Source of the DNA: Collinsella sp.
GTDB lineage: Bacteria; Actinomycetota; Coriobacteriia; Coriobacteriales; Coriobacteriaceae
DNA: 5,858 bases
Assembly: GCA_018368345.1 (NCBI GenBank)
Contig: JAGZEK010000028.1
Coordinates: forward strand, 1 to 5,858
Direction of reading: 5' to 3'
This document shows, piece by piece, positions 1 through 4,984 of this stretch (the first letter of the stretch is position 1; the number at the start of each line of letters is the position of its first letter). The position numbers and the translations under genes are program-made. A model generated the notes under the pieces. That model was not told where the DNA came from. It did not search any database and saw only the letters and a program-made list of their open reading frames with translations.

Positions 1-223
1 AACTGGAGAGGAGGTATTACGAGCTCCTGTGCGAATTGGAGAGAGCGCTCCCGCAAACTGCCTCTTGACAACTTATAGGAGCGTCGGTTTTTATTTCGCG
101 AAATTCGGTATGGATGAGGGTGATTGGTTAAACGTAGTAGATAGGCACATTTCGTGGCGAACGAATCAAGCTAAGGTGCAAAAAGTCCCCCGTCCCAGAA
201 AAATCATTGGCGACGTAGCAAAA
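1..223. other. gene-free, AT-richer intergenic stretch
   Basis: I see no convincing gene here. A GTG-started open frame begins at 29 and runs on into the coding region of the oxidoreductase on the other strand, but it has no well-placed ribosome binding site and no recognisable protein features. The AGGAGG at 9-14 lies 14 bases before that GTG, which is too far. The stretch is visibly richer in A and T than the genes to its right. It contains a consensus -35 hexamer TTGACA (65-70), followed 18 bases later by a poor -10 candidate TTTTAT (89-94), and a perfect 12-bp palindrome at 93-104. On the minus strand TATAAG (complement of 73-78) could be a -10 for a gene to the left of the window, but I find no matching -35. 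It is probably the regulatory region or 3' flank of a gene outside the window. Confidence 0.5.
93..104. promoter_or_regulatory. 12-bp perfect palindrome, possible operator
   Basis: ATTTCGCGAAAT is a perfect dyad. It lies next to the TTGACA at 65-70 on the plus strand, and upstream of a TATAAG on the minus strand. A short AT-flanked palindrome near promoter-like hexamers is what a dimeric repressor site looks like, but no start codon or regulator can be tied to it from this window. Confidence 0.3.
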
Positions 224-255
224 TGCCCCGCGGGCAGGAGGCTGCTCGCGGGGCA
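224..255 (-). terminator. Rho-independent terminator of the SDR-MFS-Gfo/Idh operon
   Basis: The arms 224-237 and 242-255 pair over 14 bp, with one G-U type mismatch and a 4-base loop (238-241). Read leftward, the hairpin is followed by TTTTGC, a short U-tract. It lies 73 bases past the stop codon of the oxidoreductase, the last gene of the leftward operon. Read rightward it is followed by a purine run (AAGAAGAGGGG), so it is directional for the minus strand. The four-base U-tract is short, so termination may be incomplete. Confidence 0.75.
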
Positions 256-327
256 AAGAAGAGGGGCTTATTTGTGGCGGACCGAGGGGCCCGGCATGGG
301 GTTTCTGCCGCGGCCTGTCCTAAGGTG

Positions 328-1368
328 CTACAGCTCGACGAGCTGGCCGGTCTCGGCGGCCTCCTTGATGGCGTTGAGAAGCGTGAGCGTCTTGACGTTA
401 TCGGCGGGGGTTACGACGGGCTCAACTTCGCGGCGGACGACCTTCACAAAGTGCTTGAGCTGCATCTTGTGCGGCAGCGCCGGGTCGACGGCCGGAATCT
501 CCATCTGCAGCGGCTTGTGCCAGTTGGAGGCGCCGTCGTAGGAGAACTGGTGCAGGCGGGGCAGCGACAGGGCGCCCTTGGTACCGCCAATAAAGTAGGC
601 ATCGGCGTCGAAGGGGCGGTACTGCGGGTCCTCGCGAGCGGTGGCCTCCCAGTTCCAGGGGCTGGCGGTGGCATCGGAGATGGTCATGCTTGCGAGCGCG
701 CCATCGGCAAAACGGACGTTGACCACAGCGGAGTCCTCGGTCTCAAAACCGCGGGCGGCGCTGGACTGCATGCCCTGGACGGCGACGGGCTCGCCCAGCA
801 GGTAGCGGAGCAGGTCGACGTCGTGCACCAGGTTGACCAGGATCGGGCCGGCACCCTTTTTGCGGCGCCACTCGACATCGAAGTACTCGTCATTCTTATA
901 GATCATGTAGTGGAAGCTCGACACGGTGAGCTTGCCCAGCTCGCCGGACTCGATGATCTCTTTGGCTTTGTTGACGAAGGGGTTGTGACGACGGTGCTGG
1001 CCCACGAGCACGGGCACGCCGGCGGTCTCGGCCTCGGCGGCAAAGGTCTGGGCATCCTCGAGGTCATTGGAGATCGGCTTTTCGACCAGCGGCACGATGT
1101 TGCGCTTCACGGCCTCGCGGGCAACGCCCAGATGCAGGTCGTTGGGGGTGGCGATGATGACGGCCTCGGGCTTGACCTCGTCCATCATCTGGGCGGGATC
1201 GGTGTAAAACGGCACGCCGGCAGCCTCGGCCGTGGCGCGGGCGCCCTCAAAGGCGTCGGCGATGGCGACGAGCTCGGCCTCGGGCTCCTCGGTGACAAAG
1301 CGGATGTGGTTGCGGCCCATGGCGCCGGCGCCGATGACGGCAATGCGGACGGGGTTGAGCTCAGACAT
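328..1368 (-). CDS. Gfo/Idh/MocA-family NAD-dependent oxidoreductase
   Basis: This 346-residue protein has the usual length and two-domain plan of the family: an N-terminal Rossmann fold, then an alpha/beta substrate domain. The nucleotide-binding motif GAGAMG is at residues 13-18. Asp38 at the end of the second strand favours NAD over NADP. The TPN motif is at 74-76, and EKP at 96-98 contains the expected catalytic Lys97. The HDVD motif at 182-185 contains the expected catalytic His182. The Asp that often sits four residues before this His (DxxxH in inositol dehydrogenase-like members) is Val178 here, followed by Asn179, which suggests a distinct subfamily. Such enzymes oxidise or reduce a hydroxyl or keto group of sugars, polyols or related acids in the cytoplasm; the substrate is not readable. 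The ATG at 1366-1368 is preceded by AAGGAG five bases upstream, which fixes the start. It is the last gene of the leftward operon, 70 bp after the transporter, and is followed by a terminator. The family call is firm; any specific substrate would be a guess. Confidence 0.93.
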   Translation of the reverse strand: MSELNPVRIAVIGAGAMGRNHIRFVTEEPEAELVAIADAFEGARATAEAAGVPFYTDPAQMMDEVKPEAVIIATPNDLHLGVAREAVKRNIVPLVEKPISNDLEDAQTFAAEAETAGVPVLVGQHRRHNPFVNKAKEIIESGELGKLTVSSFHYMIYKNDEYFDVEWRRKKGAGPILVNLVHDVDLLRYLLGEPVAVQGMQSSAARGFETEDSAVVNVRFADGALASMTISDATASPWNWEATAREDPQYRPFDADAYFIGGTKGALSLPRLHQFSYDGASNWHKPLQMEIPAVDPALPHKMQLKHFVKVVRREVEPVVTPADNVKTLTLLNAIKEAAETGQLVEL

Positions 1369-1398
1369 TTCGACTCCTTAATGCTGGTGGCTGGTGGA

Positions 1399-1430
1399 AT
1401 GTGACAAAGGGACGGTCCCTCATGTCACAT
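1399..1430. repeat. 32-bp interspersed palindrome (REP-like)
   Basis: An outer 8-bp arm pair (ATGTGACA 1399-1406, TGTCACAT 1423-1430) encloses an inner 6-bp pair (AGGGAC 1408-1413, GTCCCT 1415-1420) around a single central base. It lies between the transporter stop codon and the oxidoreductase ribosome binding site. There is no U-tract on either side, so it is not a standard terminator. As transcribed it would form a stable hairpin, able to protect the upstream message from 3' exonucleases or lower expression of the last gene. I recall near-identical TGTGACAAAGGGAC-type palindromes scattered through intergenic regions of gut Coriobacteriia and Clostridia; that is memory, not something shown by this window, which has one copy. 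Confidence 0.7.
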
Positions 1431-1438
1431 CGGTAGAA

Positions 1439-2695
1439 CTAAGCGGACTTCTTCTTGCTGTCGGAGACCATCATGTAGACGGTGAGCACGACGGCGATGG
1501 CGGCAATCACAATGGCGCCGTAGAAGGACTGCTGGTAGGCGGCGCTGCCGGCCTCGGCGTGATACAGCACGGCAGTGATGGGCTGGCTGATCCAGGTAGA
1601 GGCGGCGTAGCCCAAAAACATGATGCCGTAGTTGACGCCGATGTTGCTGGTGCCAAAGGCGCCACCGGTGAGCGGCGGGTAGATGACGAGCAGGGCGCCA
1701 AAGCTAAAGCCGAGCAGGGCGAGCGCCACAAAGAACATGGTCTGCGTAAAGCTCATCGACATGATGACGAGCGCGACGATGGTGACGACAAGGCTGATGA
1801 GCAGCGACTTATAGGCGCCGAGCTTGTCGATGATCTGGCCAAAGGACAGACGGCCAACCAGGTTGGCGCAGGTGTTGACGGAGACCACCACACCGCCGAG
1901 GGCGACGGCCGCGGCGCTCGTGGGGTCGGCGAAGAGCTGGACGGCGGCGATGGAGGCGACCTTGCCGACGAGCAGCGTGCCGGCGGTGGCAGCAAAGGCG
2001 AAGGTGATGATGAGAACCCAGAAGCGCGGGGTCTTGACCATCTCGCCCGGGGTGAGGTCGCCGAAGGTGCCGGCGTGCGCGCCGCCCTTGGGGGCCTCGA
2101 AGCCCTCGGGCAGCCAACCGGCCTCGGGGGCCTTCAGGAACAGGGCGGAGGCGGCGATCATCACAAAGAAGATGACGCCGAGCGCCTTAAGGGCGCCAAA
2201 GATTCCCAGGCTTGGGATGAGCAGCGAGGCGAGCACCGGGGACAGCACGGCGGGGCCGGCGGTCGAAGCGGCCAGGGTGATGCCGGAGGCAAGGCCCTTT
2301 TTGTCGATGAACCACTTTTGGCCGGTGGTGAGCGCGGGGTTGTAGCCCAGGCCGTTGCCGATGGCGGCGACGAGCGAGAACCACAGGTAGAACTGCCACG
2401 GCTCGGTGACGGTGCCGGACATGAACCAGCCCACGCCGTAGCACACGGCGGCAGCGATCACGACGTTGCGCGGGCCGATCTTATCGGAGATGCGGCCGGC
2501 GAAGATGCCCGTCACGGCCATGATGGTCTGGAAGACCGGGAAAGCCCAGGTAAGAGCGCTGGACCACTCGGGATAGACGGCGAGCAGGTTCTTGCTCACA
2601 ACGGAATACAGCGCGATGGAGCTGATAAAGAACATGGTGACGCACGCGGCGGAAAGCACGACGGCGCGACCCTTGTTGGAGTTGGTGGAAGCCAT
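1439..2695 (-). CDS. MFS transporter, oxalate/formate antiporter (OFA) family
   Basis: This 418-residue protein is very hydrophobic and has the pattern of 12 membrane segments of the major facilitator superfamily. The loop 2-3 signature GRISDKIGPR is at 67-76 and its second-half counterpart GRLSFGQIIDKLG at 281-293. Features pointing to the OFA (OxlT-like) family are GQKWFIDKKGLASG at 125-138, and the central cytoplasmic loop with PEAGWLPEGF (190-199) leading to EMVKTPRF (218-225) before segment 7. Members move small carboxylates such as oxalate, formate and other organic acids, by exchange or symport; in gut anaerobes many have unknown substrates. The polar tail SDSKKKSA is cytoplasmic. The start at 2693-2695 has only a weak purine-rich site (AGAAAGAG), so translation may depend partly on the upstream gene. 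It sits between two dehydrogenase genes on the same strand, which suggests it imports their substrate or exports the product. The family is clear, the substrate unknown. Confidence 0.93.
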   Translation of the reverse strand: MASTNSNKGRAVVLSAACVTMFFISSIALYSVVSKNLLAVYPEWSSALTWAFPVFQTIMAVTGIFAGRISDKIGPRNVVIAAAVCYGVGWFMSGTVTEPWQFYLWFSLVAAIGNGLGYNPALTTGQKWFIDKKGLASGITLAASTAGPAVLSPVLASLLIPSLGIFGALKALGVIFFVMIAASALFLKAPEAGWLPEGFEAPKGGAHAGTFGDLTPGEMVKTPRFWVLIITFAFAATAGTLLVGKVASIAAVQLFADPTSAAAVALGGVVVSVNTCANLVGRLSFGQIIDKLGAYKSLLISLVVTIVALVIMSMSFTQTMFFVALALLGFSFGALLVIYPPLTGGAFGTSNIGVNYGIMFLGYAASTWISQPITAVLYHAEAGSAAYQQSFYGAIVIAAIAVVLTVYMMVSDSKKKSA

Positions 2696-2718
2696 TGGAC
2701 TCTTTCTAATCGATACGG

Positions 2719-2749
2719 GGGAGGAGCGGGCGTGTCCGCGGAGCCTCCC
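2719..2749 (-). other. imperfect hairpin between SDR and MFS genes
   Basis: GGGAGG (2719-2724) pairs with CCTCCC (2744-2749). Inside it GCGG (2726-2729) pairs with CCGC (2736-2739), with an uneven internal loop. It lies in the 66-bp gap after the SDR stop and about 24 bases before the transporter start. No U-tract follows on the minus strand, so it is not a usual terminator. It could affect processing or relative expression of the transporter. No promoter is apparent in the gap, so I treat the genes as co-transcribed. Confidence 0.35.
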
Positions 2750-2761
2750 TGTCAGGTTGGT

Positions 2762-3643
2762 TTACTGGTCGGTCGGCTTGGCGACGCCGGACTCATCGGA
2801 CCAGAGCTCGACGCCCTTGTTCTTAAGGTAGTTGTCGGCATAGGCGCGACGGCCGCCGGGTTTGGCGGTGAGGTCGCCCATCATGTTGGAGAAGCCGCCG
2901 TCGACCTTGATGGCGTCGCCGGTGGTAAAGTCCGAGCGCTTGGACGCCAGGAACATGACGGCGTTGGCGATATCGCTGACCTCGCCGATGCGACGCGTGG
3001 CGATCAGACGGCTGCGGCTCTTTTCGACCTCGGGATCGGCGTAGAAGTTGGCCGACATCGGGGTCTTGACGAAGCAGGGCTCGACGCAGTTGGAGCGCAC
3101 GCCGTAGGGACCCCATTCGGCAGCCAGCATCTTGGACATCATGTTGACGCCCGCCTTGGTGGAGCTGTACACGCCCGAGAATGTCTCGGGGGAGTGGCTG
3201 GCGACGGTCGAGATGTGCACCAGGCGACCCTGGCCGGCCTTGATCATCTCGCGACCAAAGCGCTGCGAGGTGATGAAGTAACCGGTGAGGTTGACGTTGA
3301 TGACCTCGTTCCAGTCGGAGAGCGGCAGGTCCTCCATGGCGGCGAAGCGCAGGATGCCGGCGGTGTTGACGAGGACGTCGACATGGCCGAAGTTGGCGAT
3401 GGTGGCATCGACGGCGGCCTGAACCTCGGCCTCGTCGGTGGCGTTCATCTTGTAGCCCTCGGCGTGGATGCCAAACTCGGCAGCGAGGTCGGCGGCAGCG
3501 GCCTTGACCTTCTCCTCGTCCAGGTCGAGCAGGACGACGTTGGCGCCGTTGCGGGCGAACTCGCGGCAAATCTCGACGCCCATACCGCCGAGTGCGCCGG
3601 TCACGGCGCAGACATCGCCCTCGAGCTTAAGCCAGTTGCTCAT
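2762..3643 (-). CDS. short-chain dehydrogenase/reductase (SDR), classical type
   Basis: The protein has 293 residues; classical SDRs have about 250, and the excess is a polar tail of about 41 residues after DGGFS (248-252). The cofactor motif TGALGGMG is at 15-22. Asp40 at the end of the second strand indicates NAD(H) preference. NTAG (93-96) stands for the usual NNAG, and Asn118 lies in NVNL. Tyr159 and Lys163 form the catalytic YxxxK. The residue 13 before the Tyr, where the catalytic Ser is expected, is Thr146, with Ser145 beside it. The usual PG after the sixth strand is Pro189-Cys190. The enzyme should interconvert a hydroxyl and a keto group on a small substrate in the cytoplasm. The ATG at 3641-3643 follows AAGGGA at good spacing. 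It is the first gene of the leftward operon and is divergent from lysR. Sugar or polyol dehydrogenase and hydroxysteroid dehydrogenase are both conceivable; nothing in the sequence decides it. Confidence 0.93.
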   Translation of the reverse strand: MSNWLKLEGDVCAVTGALGGMGVEICREFARNGANVVLLDLDEEKVKAAAADLAAEFGIHAEGYKMNATDEAEVQAAVDATIANFGHVDVLVNTAGILRFAAMEDLPLSDWNEVINVNLTGYFITSQRFGREMIKAGQGRLVHISTVASHSPETFSGVYSSTKAGVNMMSKMLAAEWGPYGVRSNCVEPCFVKTPMSANFYADPEVEKSRSRLIATRRIGEVSDIANAVMFLASKRSDFTTGDAIKVDGGFSNMMGDLTAKPGGRRAYADNYLKNKGVELWSDESGVAKPTDQ

Positions 3644-3696
3644 AGGAACTTCCCTTCTTGTGCCTCCCGGTGGGCCGTTCCCATTAATCGACCCAC

Positions 3697-3713
3697 GTGG
3701 TTTTCGCAGGTTA
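3697..3713 (+). repeat. operator-like repeat copy 1 (CGCAGGTNA)
   Basis: GTGGTTTTCGCAGGTTA is one arm of a widely spaced inverted pair; it matches the complement of 3814-3830 at 15 of 17 positions. It overlaps the 8-bp palindrome CCACGTGG (3693-3700). It lies about 55-70 bases downstream of the predicted start of the operon transcript, in the leader. Confidence 0.5.
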
Positions 3714-3731
3714 TCGTATGCTTTGCATTTG

Positions 3732-3740
3732 CGCAGGTGA
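3732..3740 (+). repeat. operator-like repeat copy 2 (CGCAGGTNA)
   Basis: CGCAGGTGA is a second direct copy of the 9-base core, 27 bp to the right of the core in copy 1. It lacks the GTNGTTTT extension seen in the other two. Its orientation matches copy 1 and is opposite to the copy at 3814. Confidence 0.4.
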
Positions 3741-3774
3741 ATTGCATATTTGTTAGAATGGCATTAACCATAGG

Positions 3775-3804
3775 TTTATACTATGCATTGAGGTTTGTTC
3801 TCAA
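3775..3804 (-). promoter_or_regulatory. sigma70-like promoter of the SDR-MFS-Gfo/Idh operon
   Basis: On the minus strand TTGAGA (complement of 3799-3804) is the -35 and TATAAA (complement of 3775-3780) is the -10. Each matches consensus at five of six positions, with an 18-bp spacer. Transcription should start near 3768, giving a leader of about 125 bases before the SDR start codon. The -35 overlaps the inverted repeat at 3787-3805, so a regulator bound there would act directly on polymerase access. Confidence 0.6.
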
Positions 3805-3805
3805 T
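3787..3805. promoter_or_regulatory. inverted repeat at the operon -35, candidate LysR site
   Basis: ATTGAG (3787-3792) and CTCAAT (3800-3805) are perfect inverted arms 7 bases apart. The right arm also belongs to the 10-bp palindrome CTCAATTGAG (3800-3809), so TTGAG recurs 17 bp apart. LysR proteins bind short interrupted dyads in the shared intergenic region. This one does not fit the strict T-N11-A symmetry, so the match is by position and dyad form only. Confidence 0.45.
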
Positions 3806-3813
3806 TGAGCGCG

Positions 3814-3830
3814 TGACCTGCGAAAACGAC
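3814..3830 (-). repeat. operator-like repeat copy 3, inverted (CGCAGGTNA)
   Basis: Read on the minus strand it is GTCGTTTTCGCAGGTCA, the partner of 3697-3713. It lies about ten bases upstream of the operon -35, a common activator position, and between that promoter and lysR. Its GCGAAAACG (3820-3828) recurs exactly at 3858-3866, just ahead of the lysR ribosome binding site. Confidence 0.5.
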
Positions 3831-3876
3831 CCCCTGCGGTGCTGTGCGCCCACGGGCGCGAAAACGGGAGATTGAC

Positions 3877-4755
3877 GTGTACGATCGACGACTTGAGGCC
3901 ATATCGGCCGCCGCGGAGCTGGGAAGCTTCTCGCGTGCGGCGGCAAAATTGCGCGTGTCGACCCCGGCGCTCGTCAAGCAGGTGTCGGGCTTCGAGGCCG
4001 AGTTTGGCATCACGTTGTTCGAGCGCTCGCATTCTGGTGTTAAGGTGACGCCGGCGGGCGCTCTGCTGGTGGACGACGCGCGCTCGATCATGCGGCAGTC
4101 CGAGGATGCGCTGCGCCGCGCCCGACGCGCGGCGGGCGATGGCGGGGCCGTGCGTCTGGGCGTGTCGATGATGTGCCCGGGGCGCCAAACGCTGTCGATG
4201 TGGTCGGGCGTACACGAGCTGGAACCGTCGCTTCGATTTGAGATCGTGCCGGTAAGCGACCTCTACGACGAACGCGAATCCGTCATGCGCAGCCTCGGTC
4301 GCGAGGTGGATGTGGTGCAGTCGAGTTTTTCGACCCCGCGCTGGGGTGACGCCTGTCAAAAGCTCCGCATTGTCAACGTGCCGTTTTATATCGACCTGCC
4401 GCGCACGAGCCCGCTGGCGCGCAAGACACGCATTACGGTTGCCGACCTGGAGGGTATGCGTCTGCGCGTACTGCGCCACGGCAACGACGCCATGGACAGC
4501 CTGCGCATCGATCTTTTGGCCGATGGCGGCGTGGACGTGATCGACGTGGACAGTTTTGACTTTGCGCTCTTTAACGAAGCCGAGGAAAAGGGCGACGCGG
4601 TGCTCACCTGCGGCGCATGGTCGGGGGTACACCCGGCCTTTGTGGGCGTGCCGTTCCTGTGCGGCCGCGAGGTGCCGGTCTTCTTGCACTACCCGCTCGA
4701 GCCCACCCTCCAAGTCCAAAAATTCGTCAACGCCATGGCCCAACTCCTCAAGTAG
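3877..4755 (+). CDS. LysR-family transcriptional regulator
   Basis: This 292-residue protein matches the usual LysR length. The N-terminal winged helix-turn-helix is clear: GSFSRAAAKLRVSTPALVKQV (about 16-36) followed by the FE..FGITLFER segment (39-50) and VTPAG (57-61). A linker helix runs to about residue 86, and the effector-binding domain starts near AVRLGVS (91-97). I chose the GTG at 3877 because GGGAG (3866-3870) sits six bases upstream and the resulting N-terminus has the normal LysR length. An in-frame GTG at 3844 would add 11 residues without a good site. It is divergent from the SDR operon across 233 bp, the standard layout for a LysR protein that controls its neighbour and itself. 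For its own promoter I see only -10 candidates (TAGAAT 3754-3759, TATACT 3777-3782) without a convincing -35. The effector is probably the substrate or an intermediate of the operon pathway. A hairpin with a U-tract follows the stop. Confidence 0.93.
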   Translation: MYDRRLEAISAAAELGSFSRAAAKLRVSTPALVKQVSGFEAEFGITLFERSHSGVKVTPAGALLVDDARSIMRQSEDALRRARRAAGDGGAVRLGVSMMCPGRQTLSMWSGVHELEPSLRFEIVPVSDLYDERESVMRSLGREVDVVQSSFSTPRWGDACQKLRIVNVPFYIDLPRTSPLARKTRITVADLEGMRLRVLRHGNDAMDSLRIDLLADGGVDVIDVDSFDFALFNEAEEKGDAVLTCGAWSGVHPAFVGVPFLCGREVPVFLHYPLEPTLQVQKFVNAMAQLLK

Positions 4756-4778
4756 CTCATTTGGCGCGGGGCTTTTTT
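4754..4778 (+). terminator. probable Rho-independent terminator of lysR
   Basis: AGCTC (4754-4758, starting within the stop codon) can pair with GGGCT (4769-4773), one pair being G-U, around a 10-base loop; a run of six T follows (4773-4778). A second pairing, AAGTAGC (4750-4756) with GCTACTT (4780-4786), is also possible and is followed by TTG. The short stem makes this moderate evidence, but the T-run just after the gene end is typical. Confidence 0.5.
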
Positions 4779-4806
4779 GGCTACTTTTGCCGTCCTACCT
4801 GCGCAA

Positions 4807-4832
4807 TGCGAAAAATGAGGTGCGAAAAATGA
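4807..4832 (+). repeat. tandem 12-bp direct repeat upstream of a promoter
   Basis: TGCGAAAAATGA occurs at 4807-4818 and again at 4821-4832, a 14-bp period. The pair ends 23 bases before the -35 of the predicted promoter at 4856, a position suited to an activator or an AT-rich upstream element. Its TGCGAAAA core also occurs in the SDR/lysR intergenic repeats (3701-3708 on the minus strand, 3819-3826 on the plus strand). Confidence 0.55.
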
Positions 4833-4855
4833 CTCCAAATCGGTCACGTATGATT

Positions 4856-4884
4856 TTGCTTTTGCCCTGAGCTGGTTGTAGAAT
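4856..4884 (+). promoter_or_regulatory. predicted promoter of the secreted-protein gene
   Basis: TTGCTT (4856-4861) and TAGAAT (4879-4884, five of six consensus bases) are separated by 17 bp. Transcription would start near 4891, giving a leader of about 95 bases. The -10 overlaps an ATG at 4883, which argues against that ATG as the translation start. The -35 matches at only three positions, so a bound activator may be needed. Confidence 0.5.
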
Positions 4885-4910
4885 GACAAGGCCTAAACGA
4901 ACTACTTGTG

Positions 4911-4934
4911 CAGCTTGCTCGAATGCTCGGGCTG
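4911..4934 (+). other. leader hairpin before the secreted-protein gene
   Basis: CAGCTTG (4911-4917) can pair with CGGGCTG (4928-4934), including two G-U pairs, around a 10-base loop. A run of seven G (4940-4946) follows. I recognise no riboswitch class in this leader; it may simply be a stable 5' end. Confidence 0.25.
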
Positions 4935-4984
4935 CGGCTGGGGGGGATGCGCCCGTGCAGGGTCCTTTCGGTCATATTGCGTCG

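Noticed and set aside
175..190. GGTGCAAAAAGTCCCC as another copy of the GGTGCGAAAAATGA repeat
   Set aside because: The similarity needs gaps and is limited to a low-complexity A-run, so it is not good evidence of relation.
29..541. Plus-strand open frame of 170 codons at the left end
   Set aside because: GTG start with badly spaced Shine-Dalgarno, runs through the operon terminator and into the oxidoreductase gene antisense, and shows no protein family features.
223..1404. Plus-strand open frame of 393 codons antisense to the oxidoreductase
   Set aside because: Same compositional artefact. The minus-strand protein has clear family motifs and a good ribosome binding site; this one has neither.
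2696..2761. Separate promoter for the transporter gene in the gap after the SDR
   Set aside because: No -35/-10 pair with acceptable spacing is visible; co-transcription from the upstream promoter is simpler.
2762..3643. SDR as a bile-acid hydroxysteroid dehydrogenase
   Set aside because: The Tyr159/Lys163 numbering matches what I recall of one such enzyme, but this numbering is common in SDRs. The sequence does not resemble the Collinsella 7-beta enzyme as I recall it, and the neighbours do not point to bile acids specifically.
1394..3808. Plus-strand open frame of 804 codons antisense to the transporter and SDR genes
   Set aside because: It is a product of strong G/C bias at third positions in the real genes. 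Its translation is rich in Gly, Asp, His and Val without domain structure, it spans two genes and their gap, and it lacks a ribosome binding site.
3844..3876. Upstream GTG start for the LysR gene
   Set aside because: It adds 11 residues not expected in the family, while GGGAG is correctly placed for the GTG at 3877.
3781..4743. Minus-strand open frame of 320 codons antisense to lysR
   Set aside because: The plus strand encodes an unmistakable LysR protein. The antisense product is rich in His and Arg with no recognisable domain.
4883..4984. N-terminal extension of the secreted protein from the ATG at 4883
   Set aside because: That ATG overlaps the predicted -10 box, and starting there would bury the signal peptide 34 residues inside the protein.
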